Source of the DNA: Acanthochromis polyacanthus
Taxonomy: Eukaryota; Chordata; Actinopteri; Pomacentridae
DNA length: 64,000 nt
Reading direction: 5' to 3'
NCBI RefSeq assembly: GCF_021347895.1
Contig: NC_067135.1
Location: 1,046,657 to 1,110,656, forward strand
Position 1 is the first letter of the stretch. Every line of letters begins with the position of its first letter. Under the pieces are notes generated by a model. The model saw nothing but the letters and a program-made list of their open reading frames with translations. It made no database searches and was not told the DNA's origin. The position numbers were made by a program, and so were the translations under genes. Positions 22,906-33,830 of this stretch are shown here, one piece after another.

Positions 22906-25900
22906 TCACTGGGTGACGTTTTTGAACAAAATTTGAGCTGAAACAGAATTTTCTAAAAAGGTAGGAAAGGTGTCCAAACCAGTATTTTCTGCTTTTGTTG
23001 GCTTCAGATGTGTTTCTGCTGCTCTGATTTAAATGTTCTGATCTAGTGCTGCAACAACAAATGGATAAAATGGACGATTAAATGATCGTTAGTTGCAGCC
23101 CTGCTCTGATCATCCTTTCTGGAGATGACATTTTCTGATTCCTGTCTCTGACTGGGTCAGTCCATGAAGAACCCATCGGTCCAGACCTCCTCAGAACCAG
23201 ATGATCCTTTATCTGCAGGAAGACGTGGAAAGCTCGGCCTTCATTCTCTGAGTATTTTCAGATTCTCCTCTCTGTTCGCCTGTGAACTTATTTCTAGTGT
23301 GAAAATCAGTGAATTTAAAAATGTTTGAAGCACCTATAGCTGAAATGTTCTCAGAAGGAAGTAAAAGTTCATTCAGTATATTGAAGTTGTAGATAAAGGA
23401 TCATCTGATGTGAGCAGGTCGGGGTTAAACTCCTCTGGAATGACCCAGTTAACTCCAACACCTCCAGTTAACCCTGAGGATGGATGTTCTCCTGGAGGAC
23501 TCTCCATCATCTGAGGACGACAGTAATTCAGGAGGATTCTACAAACTAGAAGCAGTAAAATGTCACCTCGTCCCGCTCTCCTGCCTCCTCTGAAAGGACA
23601 ACAAATGCAGCGTAATGCAGAACGGATGCGGTGTAAATGCACGCAGCGGTGTATTTTTGGCCGCCGTGTCCCAGTTGTGCTCGGCAGGTGAAGGTGTGTG
23701 GTGACAAAACGCCGGAGTGTAGCCTATTTTCCAGGTTCTGACCTTCTCTGAACACAGCGCTGAGGAGAACGAAGATGGATCGGAGAGAGAGGAGGAGGAA
23801 CACTTTTCCTCCTCTGAGCGTTTCATTTCCATTTCCTCCTGTCTGTTGGAGGTCAGCTGAGGTTCAACCCAGAGATGATCATCTGATGTTTAACCTCAGA
23901 GACGTGGAGACACAACAAACCAGAGAGAGAATGAACCATTAACCTCTACTCCTCTGTTTGTTCTACAACACCTGATGCTTCATGTGCTCCACAAACACCT
24001 CGTTCTTCTTCATTTAAAGCTCCTCTGCTCTCCTTTGCTTCTCCTCCTCCATGACTGTTAAAGTGTTGGTTTGGACTTAGGAGTTCATAGAGGAGCCATG
24101 AAGCGTCTTCTTCTTTAAAAACAGAGAGGAAGCCAAAAACAAGCAGCTCTACTTTGTTTTTCCTGTTTAATGATTCATAAAAGTGTGTATAAAATTACAT
24201 CAATGATTTTATTCAGCCTTTCCCTGCCATAAAACGCCTGGATTTTGAATTTATTGCAGAAAGTTTCACACCCTTCCAGAACCCATTCTGAGTAATTTTG
24301 GTCAGGTCTGGAGCAATTTAGAAAAATTTAAGTCATTTTAGGACAAATTTTGGACGTTATTGAATAATGTTGTAAATTTTAATTCATTTTTGGATTCACT
24401 TTGAAAGTGTTTGAATCCTTTTTGAAGAATTTTAAAGCACTTCATACACAGTTCATGTCATTTAGGACAATGATGAGATATTTTGGGTCCTGATGTTTGA
24501 GCAAAGACTGGATTTTAGTAAAAATATGGATCCATCCATTCATACACACTTACAGGAACCATCTTTTTTCCATTTCCAAGGTCCAATAGTTATTCATTAT
24601 TGACATTTTAGGGCATTTTCAGTCATTTTAGGCACATTTCAAGTAATTTCTGGACCTTTTAACCCATTTTTCACAGATCTCACATCATTTTGGACATTGA
24701 GTGATTCTGAAGAAGTTTCTGGACATTTTAGACGGATTTCTGAGTCATTTTTGTCAAGTTTTAATAAGTCAAACAATAACAATAAAATCAAACAACTGTA
24801 AACTTGTCTGATCATACTTGGTCTTAATACCACCCTCATACGACAATTCTGCATTTTCTTTCAATTTCAAAGGCCAATAATTAAATACTGTTGGATGGTG
24901 GATCATTACAAAATTTAAGTTTCATGGCTTTAGAAGTTACACTTTTGCAGATATTGGACCCTTAAAATGATTTCAAAAGATTTTCCAGTTCATTATAGAG
25001 ATTTTCCAAGTGTAAAAAAGACGTAAAATTCTCAAAAGTTAAAAATTTAAATGTTTTATGGAACATAATTTGAGATCTTAATGAACACACTTATGAAGAC
25101 TGAACACTTTTCTGTCTATTAACTAAAATCTAAATCGAGGTAACAGTCTTGTTGTTTGTCGTTAATTTCATTGATCTGATTCCATCTGTGTCGATCGTTT
25201 AGGCGCAGTGATTACTTCTGAAATACCTTCCTATTATGTGTGAACACGTGACGCTTCAGTACAGGACCATTTACTGCAGTTTATCTCAGCTTTAATCAGA
25301 GTTTTATGTGTTTTCTCTTCAGTTTTTAGTGTTTTCAGTGCAACAGACACCTTTATCTGTCATTCAGCTGTTGATGAACAGATTAACTTCCTCTGAACTC
25401 CACATATTCCAACATATTTATAATTTACTGGTCACTTGTTTGAAGGCACATAAAATCCTTTAGAGACACAGGAAAGTTGGTTGCATTAAACCCTGATCAG
25501 ATACCAGATAGAAACAGGAGGAAGAATCAATATTTCCAGTCAAGCGTCAGCTTCATTTTCTCCACATTACACCGTTCTGTTTCTGCTCTAAACCGTCACA
25601 CAGGTTTGTCCAGGATGCTGGTCTCAACAACCAAAAGAGAAATGTACAGGTTTTATAGTTAGTGATATTTAACTGGAGATTACAAGAACGTGTTCATGTT
25701 CTGCATAATTTCATTGAATTCTGAGCTCAACATTGGGTCTGATCTGGAGAATTGTAAAGCTCAGCACACTGCTGGCACTTTCAGTCTTTTGCTGCCATCT
25801 AGTGTCCATTTTGTAGTTCAGCAGCATCCTGCCCACTCTCGTTTCTTTTAGCTGTTTATGTGTGGAGAAACTTGAGCCTGTTTGGCAAATATTGTGTTTC

Positions 25901-26040
25901 TTTAGATGAGTTAAAAGTACCGACATGGACAGGAAAGAAGATGATCTCACTGAATTAGGCCACAGAGTATAAAGGAGAAAATCAGATTCAGTAGATTTAA
26001 TTTCCTACGACTTTGAACGTAGCATGTGCACATACAAGCT
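22906..26040. other. AT-rich sequence with decayed repeat words
   Basis: 24290-24740 carries reverse-complement copies of the CCAAAATGACTCAAAA words (TTTTGAGTCATTTT, GGACAAATTTTGG). No convincing exon is visible. Frames at 23373-23832 have no motif. Confidence 0.45.
25791..25807 (-). promoter_or_regulatory. CTCF-like motif
   Basis: Minus strand reads GGACACTAGATGGCAGC, matching the CTCF core apart from its first C. Confidence 0.35.
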
Positions 26041-26070
26041 CTCCCTCACCCCCCTCTAACCTCCCCCCTC

Positions 26071-26379
26071 TTAACATTTACGAAGAAACGCCCCCCTCCA
26101 TAACCTTGCGTAGCACTCGTGAAGCTGTCTTTTACGGCTGGGTCCCCCTGGATCTTTATCTGCCATTATGTAAAAAAAGATGAGCAAAACAAGTCTCCAG
26201 CTAACTACGAAGCTATACCAAAGCAACACATACAGAAAACACGTAAGTCCAAGGCGTACGTAATCTACGTAACTAGGCCTGAGCCGGAAGATTTTTGATT
26301 GACAGGAAAGGGAGCAAACCAAACGCCTCGGTCCGAGCGCGTTGATTGGCTGATGTTTTTCAGGTCCTGCCATGTCCAC
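26071..26379 (-). other. Unassigned 102-codon frame, possible TE 5' region
   Basis: The frame has a central hydrophobic stretch (LTCFLYVLLWYSFVVSW) and an internal start giving MADKDPGGPSRKRQL, a basic N-terminus of the kind often found at the start of transposon proteins. The DNA is richer in CpG than its surroundings (GGTCCGAGCGCGTTG). 26044-26070 is C-rich (CCCCCCTC runs). I do not recognise the family. Confidence 0.2.
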
Positions 26380-26603
26380 AGTTATTTTTTTTATTTTTTA
26401 TTCTTTTAGAAACCATACACACAAGTCCACTAAAGGTCAGTATATTCATTTTATGTGAATCAGACAAATTAAACAACAAAAACATCCTCCATAATGCCTT
26501 TAACCCTCTGAGCTCCAAGCGGTTCCTGAGTGTTTTCCAGAGCAGCATAAAGTACTATTCAGTAAACTGTTAAAAAGTCTTGTGTGCAAAATTTCTCCAC
26601 CCA

Positions 26604-26650
26604 CTGGTGGTGGTGGTGGTGGTGGTTGGGGTGGGGTGGGGTGGGGGGGT
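26604..26650 (+). repeat. (GGT)n/(GGGGT)n tract with G-quadruplex potential
   Basis: Seven GGT units pass into three GGGGT units and a run of seven G. Four or more G3+ runs lie within 25 bases. Confidence 0.85.
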
Positions 26651-28153
26651 ATGTGCTAATGACAGTTTAAACACAAAAAATGAGGCTTTTAGGCCAAACT
26701 GTGTCTTTATTGTTATTATTAGTAGTAGTTTACACAAACTGACTACAGGAAATGTGCTATTTGGGATTATTTTCTTAAATTTAGAATAAAATTATTTTAA
26801 AGCACTAGTTTTAAAGTTTTCACAGTGGAGCGGCAGTTAGAGATGGGCAGTTCAAAGAGCAGCAGAAAATCAACAATCTATTGATGTGTTTTCACACTGG
26901 ATCTGTCCAGGGCTGATGTTATGTCCCCATCCACCTCCAGATGTCAGTAGAGCTGCTGCTGAGTGTTACACCAGCCACCAGCTGGAACTGGGATTGATAA
27001 CAGTTGGATGATGGCTGAGCTCCAGATGCCACCTGGTACACATGAGGATTGATTGAGCTCCAGACCTCTTGACCCGTTGGATTGGTCCACCACCACGGCT
27101 CTTCCTCCCAGAAGACCCCAGCAATCACCACTCATGAATATATCTACAACCTGGAGTCTCTGTGTGATGGTCCATCGGTTCTGCATCCACTGAGGGGAGA
27201 CGACGGACATTTAGAGCCTCTGCTGGTGGCTGATGTTTCGGTGTCTTAGTTAGCAGTCTGCCGGCTTTGGTGAGAAGATGTTCTGTAACTTACACCTTTG
27301 ACTGGTGTGTCGATCATTTTCTCAATGAATCCATTAGTTGTTTGAGTATAAACTGTCCTTAAATGGTGAAAAATGTGCATTTCAAAATGATGTCATCAAA
27401 TGTCTGTACAAAACAAAAAGATATGGAGTCACAGGGGAGCAAAGACACCACAAAATGTTTGCATCTCAGAAGTTTATCAGTAAAATGATAGAAACCAGTG
27501 GTCAAAATGTGCTTAATCTAATTGGAGTGGATGTTTTTTTTAATGCCACCTCACAGACCTAAAAGCTGCTCTTCAAGGCTCCACCTCAGTAACTCAGTGA
27601 TTATTTCTGAAGTGGGACTAAATGTGTTTGACTTCAGTTTCAGGCTCTTCTTCCTTCATCTGGGTGTAGACTTCATCCTCTCTCTGTGGAAATGAGAACC
27701 CTGATGCTGGTCCATCAGGGATCAGAGCGCAGCGGCACCAGGAGCTGATGGATCTGTTTACCAGGTGAAAGAAGGTTTTTTTGGTCTCTTTCTGTCCTCC
27801 TCATCCTCTCACCTCCTCATTTTGAAGCTTTTAGACCAGTTTCATCCTCCAGCTGAGTTTAATCCATAGATTCTTCAGTTAAAACTCTGAATTATTACCC
27901 CAAAGTCAACGGAAAATCACCAATCAGAAGAATCCTCTTCTTTCTGCTCCACAGGCACTCAGATCTCAAACCGAATAACTTTTATTTTACACAGCTAGTT
28001 GTGGTCCAGTGTTTACAGAAAATATCTGCTTTTTTAAAATAAAACTGATAGATTTTCTTCTTAAACTTTTCTTTCATTCTTCACATGTGAACAGATTTTA
28101 ATTATAATTTGTTGAGCAATCGATTTCTTTCACTGATTTTTTTTCCTGTTTAG
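26651..28153. other. AT-rich sequence, no gene seen
   Basis: No splice-bounded frame or repeat family is recognised. Confidence 0.4.
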
Positions 28154-28999
28154 TTAGATAACCTGACAGGAAGGCCACAGTTTGTCAGGCTGGGGAACTG
28201 TGTTTCTGGGACATTAATGAGTAGTACTGGGACTCCACAAGGAACAGTCCTGGCTCCATTCCTGTTCACTCTGTATACATCTGACTTCAAATCCAGCACT
28301 GAGTCCTGCCACATTCAGAAATACTCTGATGACACTGCTATGGTGGCATGTATCAGAAATGGACATGAAGCTGAATACAGAGATCTGATAAGTGCCTTCA
28401 GTGACTGGAGTCACAAAAACTGCTGCTACTCAAAGACAAAGGAAATGATCATAGATTTCCACAGATCCAAACCCCCTCTTCAGCCAGTGAACACTTGTGG
28501 ACATCGAGATGGTGACATCATATAAATATTTAGGTGTCCACCTTGATAATAAGTTGGACTGGTCTACAAACGTAGACTTCATCTACAAAAAGGGCCAGAG
28601 CCGACTTTATTGCCTCCGAAGACTTCAATCTTTAGACATCTGCAGTAAGATGCTGCAGATGTTTTATCAGTCTGTGGTAGCAAGTGTCCTGTTTTATGCT
28701 GCAGTCTGCTGAGGAGGCAGCATAAAGAACAAGGATGCAAGACATCTGAACAAACTGATTAAAAAAGCTGCTCTGTGGTTGGAATCAGATTGAACACATT
28801 GGAGGATGAAGTGGAGAGACGGGCACTGAGAAAGATGGAGGCCATTCTGACCAACATGGATCATCCACTTCACATCTGCCTCAATGAACAACAAAACATC
28901 AGTGGACAGCTCCTATCCCTGCACTGCAAGACCGAAAGATTTAGGAAATCTTTCTTGCCATCAGCAGTCAGTCTATTCAATTCAAAATTAAACAGATAA
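28154..28999 (+). pseudogene. LINE ORF2 reverse transcriptase fragment, dead
   Basis: In the first frame (from 28154) the peptide includes NLTGRPQFVRLGN, then TGTPQGTVLAPFLFTLYTSDF-like RT blocks (28226 onward) and the catalytic box YSDD at 28322-28333, a variant of the usual YADD. A frameshift near 28490-28525 moves to the frame with YKYLGVHLDNKLDW (the conserved block after the catalytic core). A TGA at 28710-28712 then replaces an expected Trp (AAVC*GGSIKNKD). Another frameshift near 28780 leads to the C-terminal FRKSFLPSAVSLFNS, which ends with TAG/TAA at about 28999. Endonuclease and N-terminal RT are missing. The frame breaks show an old inactive copy. The same C-terminal signature occurs at 47104-47212 on the minus strand. 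Confidence 0.88.
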
Positions 29000-29055
29000 G
29001 AACCCTGACAACTGAATTTCACTTTGGGGATGAATGAAGTGATTCTGATTCTAAT
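28154..29055 (+). mobile_element. 5'-truncated LINE (CR1/Rex/L2 group)
   Basis: Carries the C-terminal half of a reverse transcriptase (separate entry) followed by a very short 3' UTR, TGAATTTCACTTTGGGGATG, and a degenerate GATTCT end. This is the typical terminus of fish CR1-group LINEs. 5' truncation at about 28154 fits target-primed reverse transcription that stopped early. Confidence 0.85.
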
Positions 29056-29821
29056 AACTAGTAGAATCACAAGAAAAAGGTTTTAATTTAATTGCACAAC
29101 ACACAAAAAGTCCCAAACTGTAAATAATGTACACATGAGATGCCTGGATTATTTTAAATGGTCAACATTAGACAATGAAATGACACCATTGTGCTGTTCT
29201 TAAACCAGCAGAAACAAACTCCTTACAGTTTTTTAGAAACATTTTTTTTTAGAATTTTAGAACGGTAAATAATCCTGTATTTTATGAATGTTCTCTACAT
29301 TTAATACGAATAATTAGGCTGATAATTGTGATCTTGAACATCCAGCAGCCTGTTTTCTGCTGATGCACAGATTACAGAACACTCAGATAAATTTACAGGT
29401 TTATGGATTTACTGGAGACACCAGCAGGAGAACATCTGGTGGATGAATGGAATCTGTTCATGTGTCAAAAAGACATCCATGAAGGAGAGCAGGTCTGAGA
29501 GAAGGATGTGGCTTCCAAAGAAAACCAGAAGGTGTCGCTGATGAGGCAGTCTGTTCCAGCAGCTTTGCAGTCCTGCATTTTTCAGTTTAGTGTTTTGTCT
29601 TCTTGATGCCAAACGTATTTTACAATCATTGGCGATGTAAATGTTTTTTTTTATTCTGCTTTTGTTGATTATCTTGGAGGAGTGAGGAGAGGAAATGGAT
29701 GGAAAAACTGTTGCTCAGTGGAGTTCTACCTGCAGAGCAACGGAGCCAGACGGATATGATTTCCTCCCAGCTGGAGCCTCTGATCTCACTGAGATCTCTG
29801 TAACTCCCGGGATGTTTAGAC
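29056..29821. other. AT-rich sequence, no gene seen
   Basis: No repeat or coding evidence. Confidence 0.4.
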
Positions 29822-30142
29822 GTGATATTCTGGAGGAATTCCTATGGAGGAGATGAGCTGGAGGCAAAGGAACAGGAGAACGGGAGAGAGAGTTTGGAGA
29901 GACTGGACCAGCTCTTCATCTGTTATCAAAGAGATGTTCAGTCTATGGGTGATAAGATGGAGGAGCTGGAGACACAGACTCTACAGCAGGGGCCAAACAT
30001 GGGCCCTGAAGCGGTCCTCCAGAGGGCCCCGAAGCGGTCCTCCAGAGGGCCCCGAAGCGGTCCTCCAGAGGGCCCCGAAGCGGTCCTCCAGAGGGCCCCG
30101 AAGTGGTCCTCCAGAGGGTCCAATCCGGCCCTCAAAGTGTAA
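29822..30142 (+). other. Possible exon with coiled-coil-like peptide running into a minisatellite
   Basis: The plus frame reads ELEAKEQENGRESLERLDQ, then FICYQRDVQSMGDKMEELE. This is a charged, leucine-spaced, coiled-coil-like stretch unlike the low-complexity frames nearby. It then passes directly into the 23-bp repeat. No clear splice sites or family are recognised. It could be a fragment of a real gene or chance. Confidence 0.2.
30008..30122 (+). repeat. 23-bp GC-rich minisatellite, 5 copies
   Basis: The unit is GAAGCGGTCC followed by TCCAGAGGGCCCC. It is nearly perfect, and the last copy has GAAGTGG and GGGTCC variants. 23 bp is not a multiple of 3, so the frame rotates. Confidence 0.95.
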
Positions 30143-30653
30143 AAATTCCAGAGAAGACATTAACTTTATTATTTAAAATCATTTCTAGACCATGACAAGT
30201 TGTTTAGATCAGAAAGTAAAATACTGGATTGTTCTTTTGTGTCTCATTTTTGTTGTTTGTCCATTTATTGTAGCTTCCCAACTTTTTTCTTTTTGTTTCA
30301 TGTCGTTTGTCTCATTTTTTGTTTTGTATTTTGCTTTTGTCGTGTTGTCTTGTTCTTGCAATATTTTGTTTTTTGTCTGATTTTTTTTTTCAATTTCAGA
30401 TACCAGTGATTCATTTATTTTTCTTCATAAATTTCAGGTTGTTCATTATTTTTAGTAAAAAATTAATTCCTTAAATGTGAGCATTTTTGCACTAAAACAA
30501 AGGAACCATGAAGCTTGTGATTATTTAGAGGTTATTATACTGTGGTTTTACTAGAGATCTGACTGGACTGGATGTGGAACCTGGACTAAGATGAGACTGA
30601 CTCTTATGATCTACTGTAAAAGCATCCTCATGTTGCTCGGACTGTATAGAGAC
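30143..30653. other. T-rich stretch with reverse-complement A-rich-family words
   Basis: 30235-30400 has TTTGTCTCATTTTTTG and TCATGTCGTTTGTCTC words, the complement of the repeat at 1655-1912. Confidence 0.5.
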
Positions 30654-30898
30654 CTGGGGCCTCATTTATAAAACATTGCGTAGGATCCATACTAAAAGTT
30701 TGCGTATGCCGAAAATCTGAAATGGGCGTACGCCGTTCGCCCCTGATTTATAAAACTGTGCGTAAGCACAGCTGCACGCAATTTCTTTATAATCACACAC
30801 CAGCTGGAAGATTGCACAGCTGGATCCACCTCACATTCCGCCCACAACACACCCACATTTTACCATGAATGGTCAATGCAGAGTAACTCATGAATGTA

Positions 30899-31131
30899 CC
30901 AGCGTGGCTCAGTGGGTAGAGTGGCCGTCTTGTAACTGGAGAGTTGCCGGTTTGATCCTCGGCCTGTTGAGCTCATATCGAGGTGTCTCTAAGCAAGATA
31001 CCGAACCCCTAACTGCTCCTGGTGGGTCATGGTTAGCACCTTGCATGGCAGCTTCCACCGTGAATGTGTGAATGTGACGTATCATGTAAAGCGCTTTGGA
31101 TAAAAGTGCTATATAAATACAACCATTTACC
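30899..31131 (+). mobile_element. tRNA-derived SINE nested in the Harbinger
   Basis: Same family as 3121-3392: A box in GGCTCAGTGGGTAGAGTGG, B box GGTTTGATCC, body GGTGGGTCATGGTTAGCACC, tail GTGCTATATAAATACAACC. It is shorter than the first copy because the TGTGTGAATG repeat is reduced. Confidence 0.92.
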
Positions 31132-31162
31132 AAATAAGCTGCTGATCCACGGCATTTCACGC

Positions 31163-31178
31163 AGCGCCCCCTGCAGTC
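31163..31178 (-). promoter_or_regulatory. CTCF-like motif within the Harbinger
   Basis: Minus strand reads GACTGCAGGGGGCGCT. The 3' half of the core is perfect and the 5' half has CTG in place of CCA. Confidence 0.25.
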
Positions 31179-31855
31179 TTTTCTCTGCTGTGCATCAGGA
31201 TGAATGAATCATGTGTTGACCCAGGCCACCCTGACACTAAATTTGTTATGATCATGTCCGATGTACAAATAATTTATACAATGATTGAATACATTTTTTC
31301 GGTTCACAGACAAATTCATCTTCACTCGGAGCCCTTAAAGCAACATGAGTGCAGTCAGTTACACCGATTACATTTGTGAAACCGGACATTGCTGCAAATT
31401 GCCGTTTAATGTTGGGCTGTTCACCCACAGTGTAAGGAAACCTGATGTACTGACTGGTCATGTTTATAATGTCATCCAAACAGCTGGCATTATTGCGCTG
31501 AGGGATGGTTGTGATATCCAGACCTAAAGGACATCATTTAACTGTATATCAGACCCAGATAGGATTTAGACAACAAATGTAACCTCATATATTCTTCATA
31601 TAAAACACAGACCTGTCGGCCACTTAACGCTGGAAGGAGCCAGAAACCCCCGAGTCGTCAGCTCCTGTGTCTGTACCGGGATGGTTTGGGTGGGGGGGTC
31701 GGTCTAAGACGGCCCAGTTCAGCACATAGATCCAAGAGCACTGCTCTAGGGAATCTGAATCGGCTTATTAGCCAGTCATCATCATGGGCCAGGAAATCGC
31801 CTAAAATCTCTCTCCATTCTTAACGTGATCTTCCAGCAATGCCAGCGCATCCATT
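31165..31855 (-). pseudogene. HARBI1-like Harbinger transposase, broken
   Basis: Reading the minus strand from about 31800 down, an N-terminal block DFLAHDDDWLISRFRFP then RAVLLDLCAEL matches the start of fish Harbinger transposases. A stop (RYRHRS*) and frame change follow near 31660. An intron-like GT...AG segment of about 90 bp separates this from the next block (about 31612 to 31524). The next block has IRFPYTVGEQPN and then GVTDCTHVAL, the region of the first catalytic Asp of the DDE_4 fold, followed by APSEDEF. After a one-base shift, VNRKN continues. Then ITNLVSGWPGSTHDSF holds the second catalytic Asp (HDS). The sequence with the final Glu is missing, cut at about 31150 just beside the SINE. 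No function is possible. Confidence 0.88.
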
Positions 31856-32348
31856 GTGCCACATTACACACGGCTGTCACCTGCTATTTATCCACTTGAT
31901 CAGCGATTGGACTGATTGTCACAGGCCTTTTCCAAATTAGTAATCAATCAGTGCCACTCACCGCTCTATATCATTTGAAGATGTTTGATATATGAACATA
32001 GTTCTGCAAATACAGTCGTAGGCTGAATGGCGCACTATGAACATGTACAACAATGAGGGTTTATGATTATCCGGCTCTACAAGTCTAATATGTGATAACA
32101 ATAAAGGTTTGAGATCAGTGTGGTTTCAATTCACCACTTCACCCTCCGGCACTGCCGTTCCCTCTGTCTCCAAAATGTGCTTAAGCAAGCATCAAGGTTG
32201 GTGCACCGGTGCGCACATTCTCACGCCAAGTTTGTTTTTAGAAATCACAACGTACACAGCGTACGCCACTTTCTACGAAAAGGTTGTGATTTACGCCACT
32301 TTCTAGTCCTGTTTTGTGCGTACGCAAGATTTATAAATGAGGCCCCTG

Positions 32349-33554
32349 GTTCTCCATCATGTCCTCCATCTTCTCCAACACAAACTTCTATCTTCATCCT
32401 CTTCCAGCTGTGGACCTCCATCAGTCCTCCTGTCTATGTTGACATGCTGCTGGTCCACATTCATGTCCTATGAAGGATCAATAGTATTGATTGTATTCTG
32501 TTCTAAATATCAGCAGGTCTGTTTATTGATGAATCCATGGAGCTGTCCGTGGTGCTGAAACAACTCATTCATAGTCATTTCTCTCCTTCTTCCATCTGTG
32601 TCTTTAAGCTTCTGTCTCTGGAAATTCAGATTTTTAGCTTCCATACTTCCTCAGATGTTGTTGTTCAAACAGCCTCCACTCTCAATGTGTAAAAAAAATG
32701 GAAGAAAACATTTTGAAAGTGGGTCAATGGGCATTTTGTGTCATTTTTTTGTCATTTTGTGACTCATTTTTGAGACATGAAGCTGAACTTTTACAAATAT
32801 CTGCATTTTAATTCATAATTAATGCTGTAAATGTTTCAAGTAGGTCAGAGCGTGCATTAATTGCTCTAAAGATTTATGGATTTTAAATGACTTTTCAGTG
32901 ACAGATGTGGGAAACTCACCAGAATCCTCTTCGTTTATCTCACCTGCCTCCAAAGAAAGACATCTGGAGAATTACCTTCATAGATTCAGAGGAACGAGTT
33001 CAGCATGAAGTCTTGTTGTTTTAAAGCTTCGTCATGTTTCCTCACTGCATCGAGGTCACATTAAACTCACTAAGAGGAGACGTTGTTCAGACACTGGAGT
33101 GGAAACCAGACACAAACTGTGTGTTCGTCCTTTGTCTTTGTGCCGAAGTGAAGGTGACTTTGTCTTAATCCACCAATTTGGCTTTTTACTCACGAAACTC
33201 CGCAGGGAGACCCGGAGAGAACATGGGATGAAAGAAGAGGAGGATAAACGACGAAGAAGAGGAAGAAACGAGGCGGAGAAAGAGAAAGAGATGAAGAAAG
33301 AAAGCAGCTTCTAATCCTGGAGATGGATTTCTCTCTGTAAAGTCTTCTATCCACACGAGACCGGCTTTATGGTGTTATGTAAAGAGTTCAGAGCAGCTTC
33401 CTCCAACCTCTGCCCTCTGCTGGAGATATCAGGCTAGTGGACGTCAGATCTCACCCCAGAGGCTCTTAGTGAGGAGATTATGGTCCACGCTGGTACAGAG
33501 AACATCACACAGGCTGGAACTGGTGTTAAAGCTGCTGTATGAGGCTTTTTCTAT
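32349..33554. other. Intergenic; purine-rich run at 33200-33310
   Basis: A 71-codon plus frame (33099-33314) ends in a Lys/Arg/Glu-rich tail encoded by the purine run. There is no family match. A CTCF-like site lies at 33410-33423. Confidence 0.4.
33410..33423 (-). promoter_or_regulatory. CTCF-like motif, strong match
   Basis: Minus strand reads CCAGCAGAGGGCAG, a full match to CCASYAGRKGGCRS. Confidence 0.5.
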
Positions 33555-33830
33555 TGTTTGTCTGTCTGTAACAGATTTGGATGAAGTTTCCAGTGAATGT
33601 CAGAAATGACTCAAGGACCAAGTGATCAGATTCTGGCAGTGATGCAGCTTATAGTCTGGATCCATGGATTAGTTAAAGGTTTCTGTATCATTGCCAGATA
33701 GCAGCACGGAGTCACTGTAACCATGACAACCAGTGAACACTACATCAGCTGATTGTGATCCTACTACAAATCCACCACTGAGGACTTATCAGGACTTATC
33801 CATCAGAAATGATCCAAGGAACAGCTGATT
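33555..33830 (+). mobile_element. Interspersed repeat family C, copy 1
   Basis: Begins with TTGTCTGTCTGTAACAGATT and continues through GTGATCAGATTCTGGCAGTG, CAGATAGCAGCACGGAGTCA and CATCAGCTGATTGTGATCC. The same order of blocks appears at 46405-46690 (+) and, inverted, at 45640-45790 and 41700-41935. It is a dispersed non-coding repeat of unknown class. Confidence 0.8.

Larger units (their letters stand above)
30654..32348 (-). mobile_element. PIF-Harbinger transposon, inactive, with precise ends
   Basis: Terminal inverted repeats GGGCCTCATTTATAAA (30657-30672) and its complement (32330-32345) are perfect over 16 bp. A further TTGCGTA match follows in each arm. The flanking triplets are CTG at 30654-30656 and CTG at 32346-32348, a 3-bp target duplication as expected for PIF-Harbinger elements. 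Subterminal regions are rich in GCGTACG words. The element holds a decayed HARBI1-like transposase on the minus strand (31165-31855) and was later hit by a SINE (30899-31131). From memory, zebrafish Harbinger elements favour a CWG triplet inside a short symmetric site, and the reconstructed empty site here (GAGAC CTG GTTCTC) looks alike. Confidence 0.93.

Noticed and set aside
28217..28712. Active LINE reverse transcriptase gene
   Set aside because: Two frameshifts, a nonsense codon and loss of all N-terminal domains; clearly dead.
31252..31479. Host HARBI1 gene
   Set aside because: The frame is broken, the third catalytic residue is missing and the sequence sits between Harbinger TIRs.
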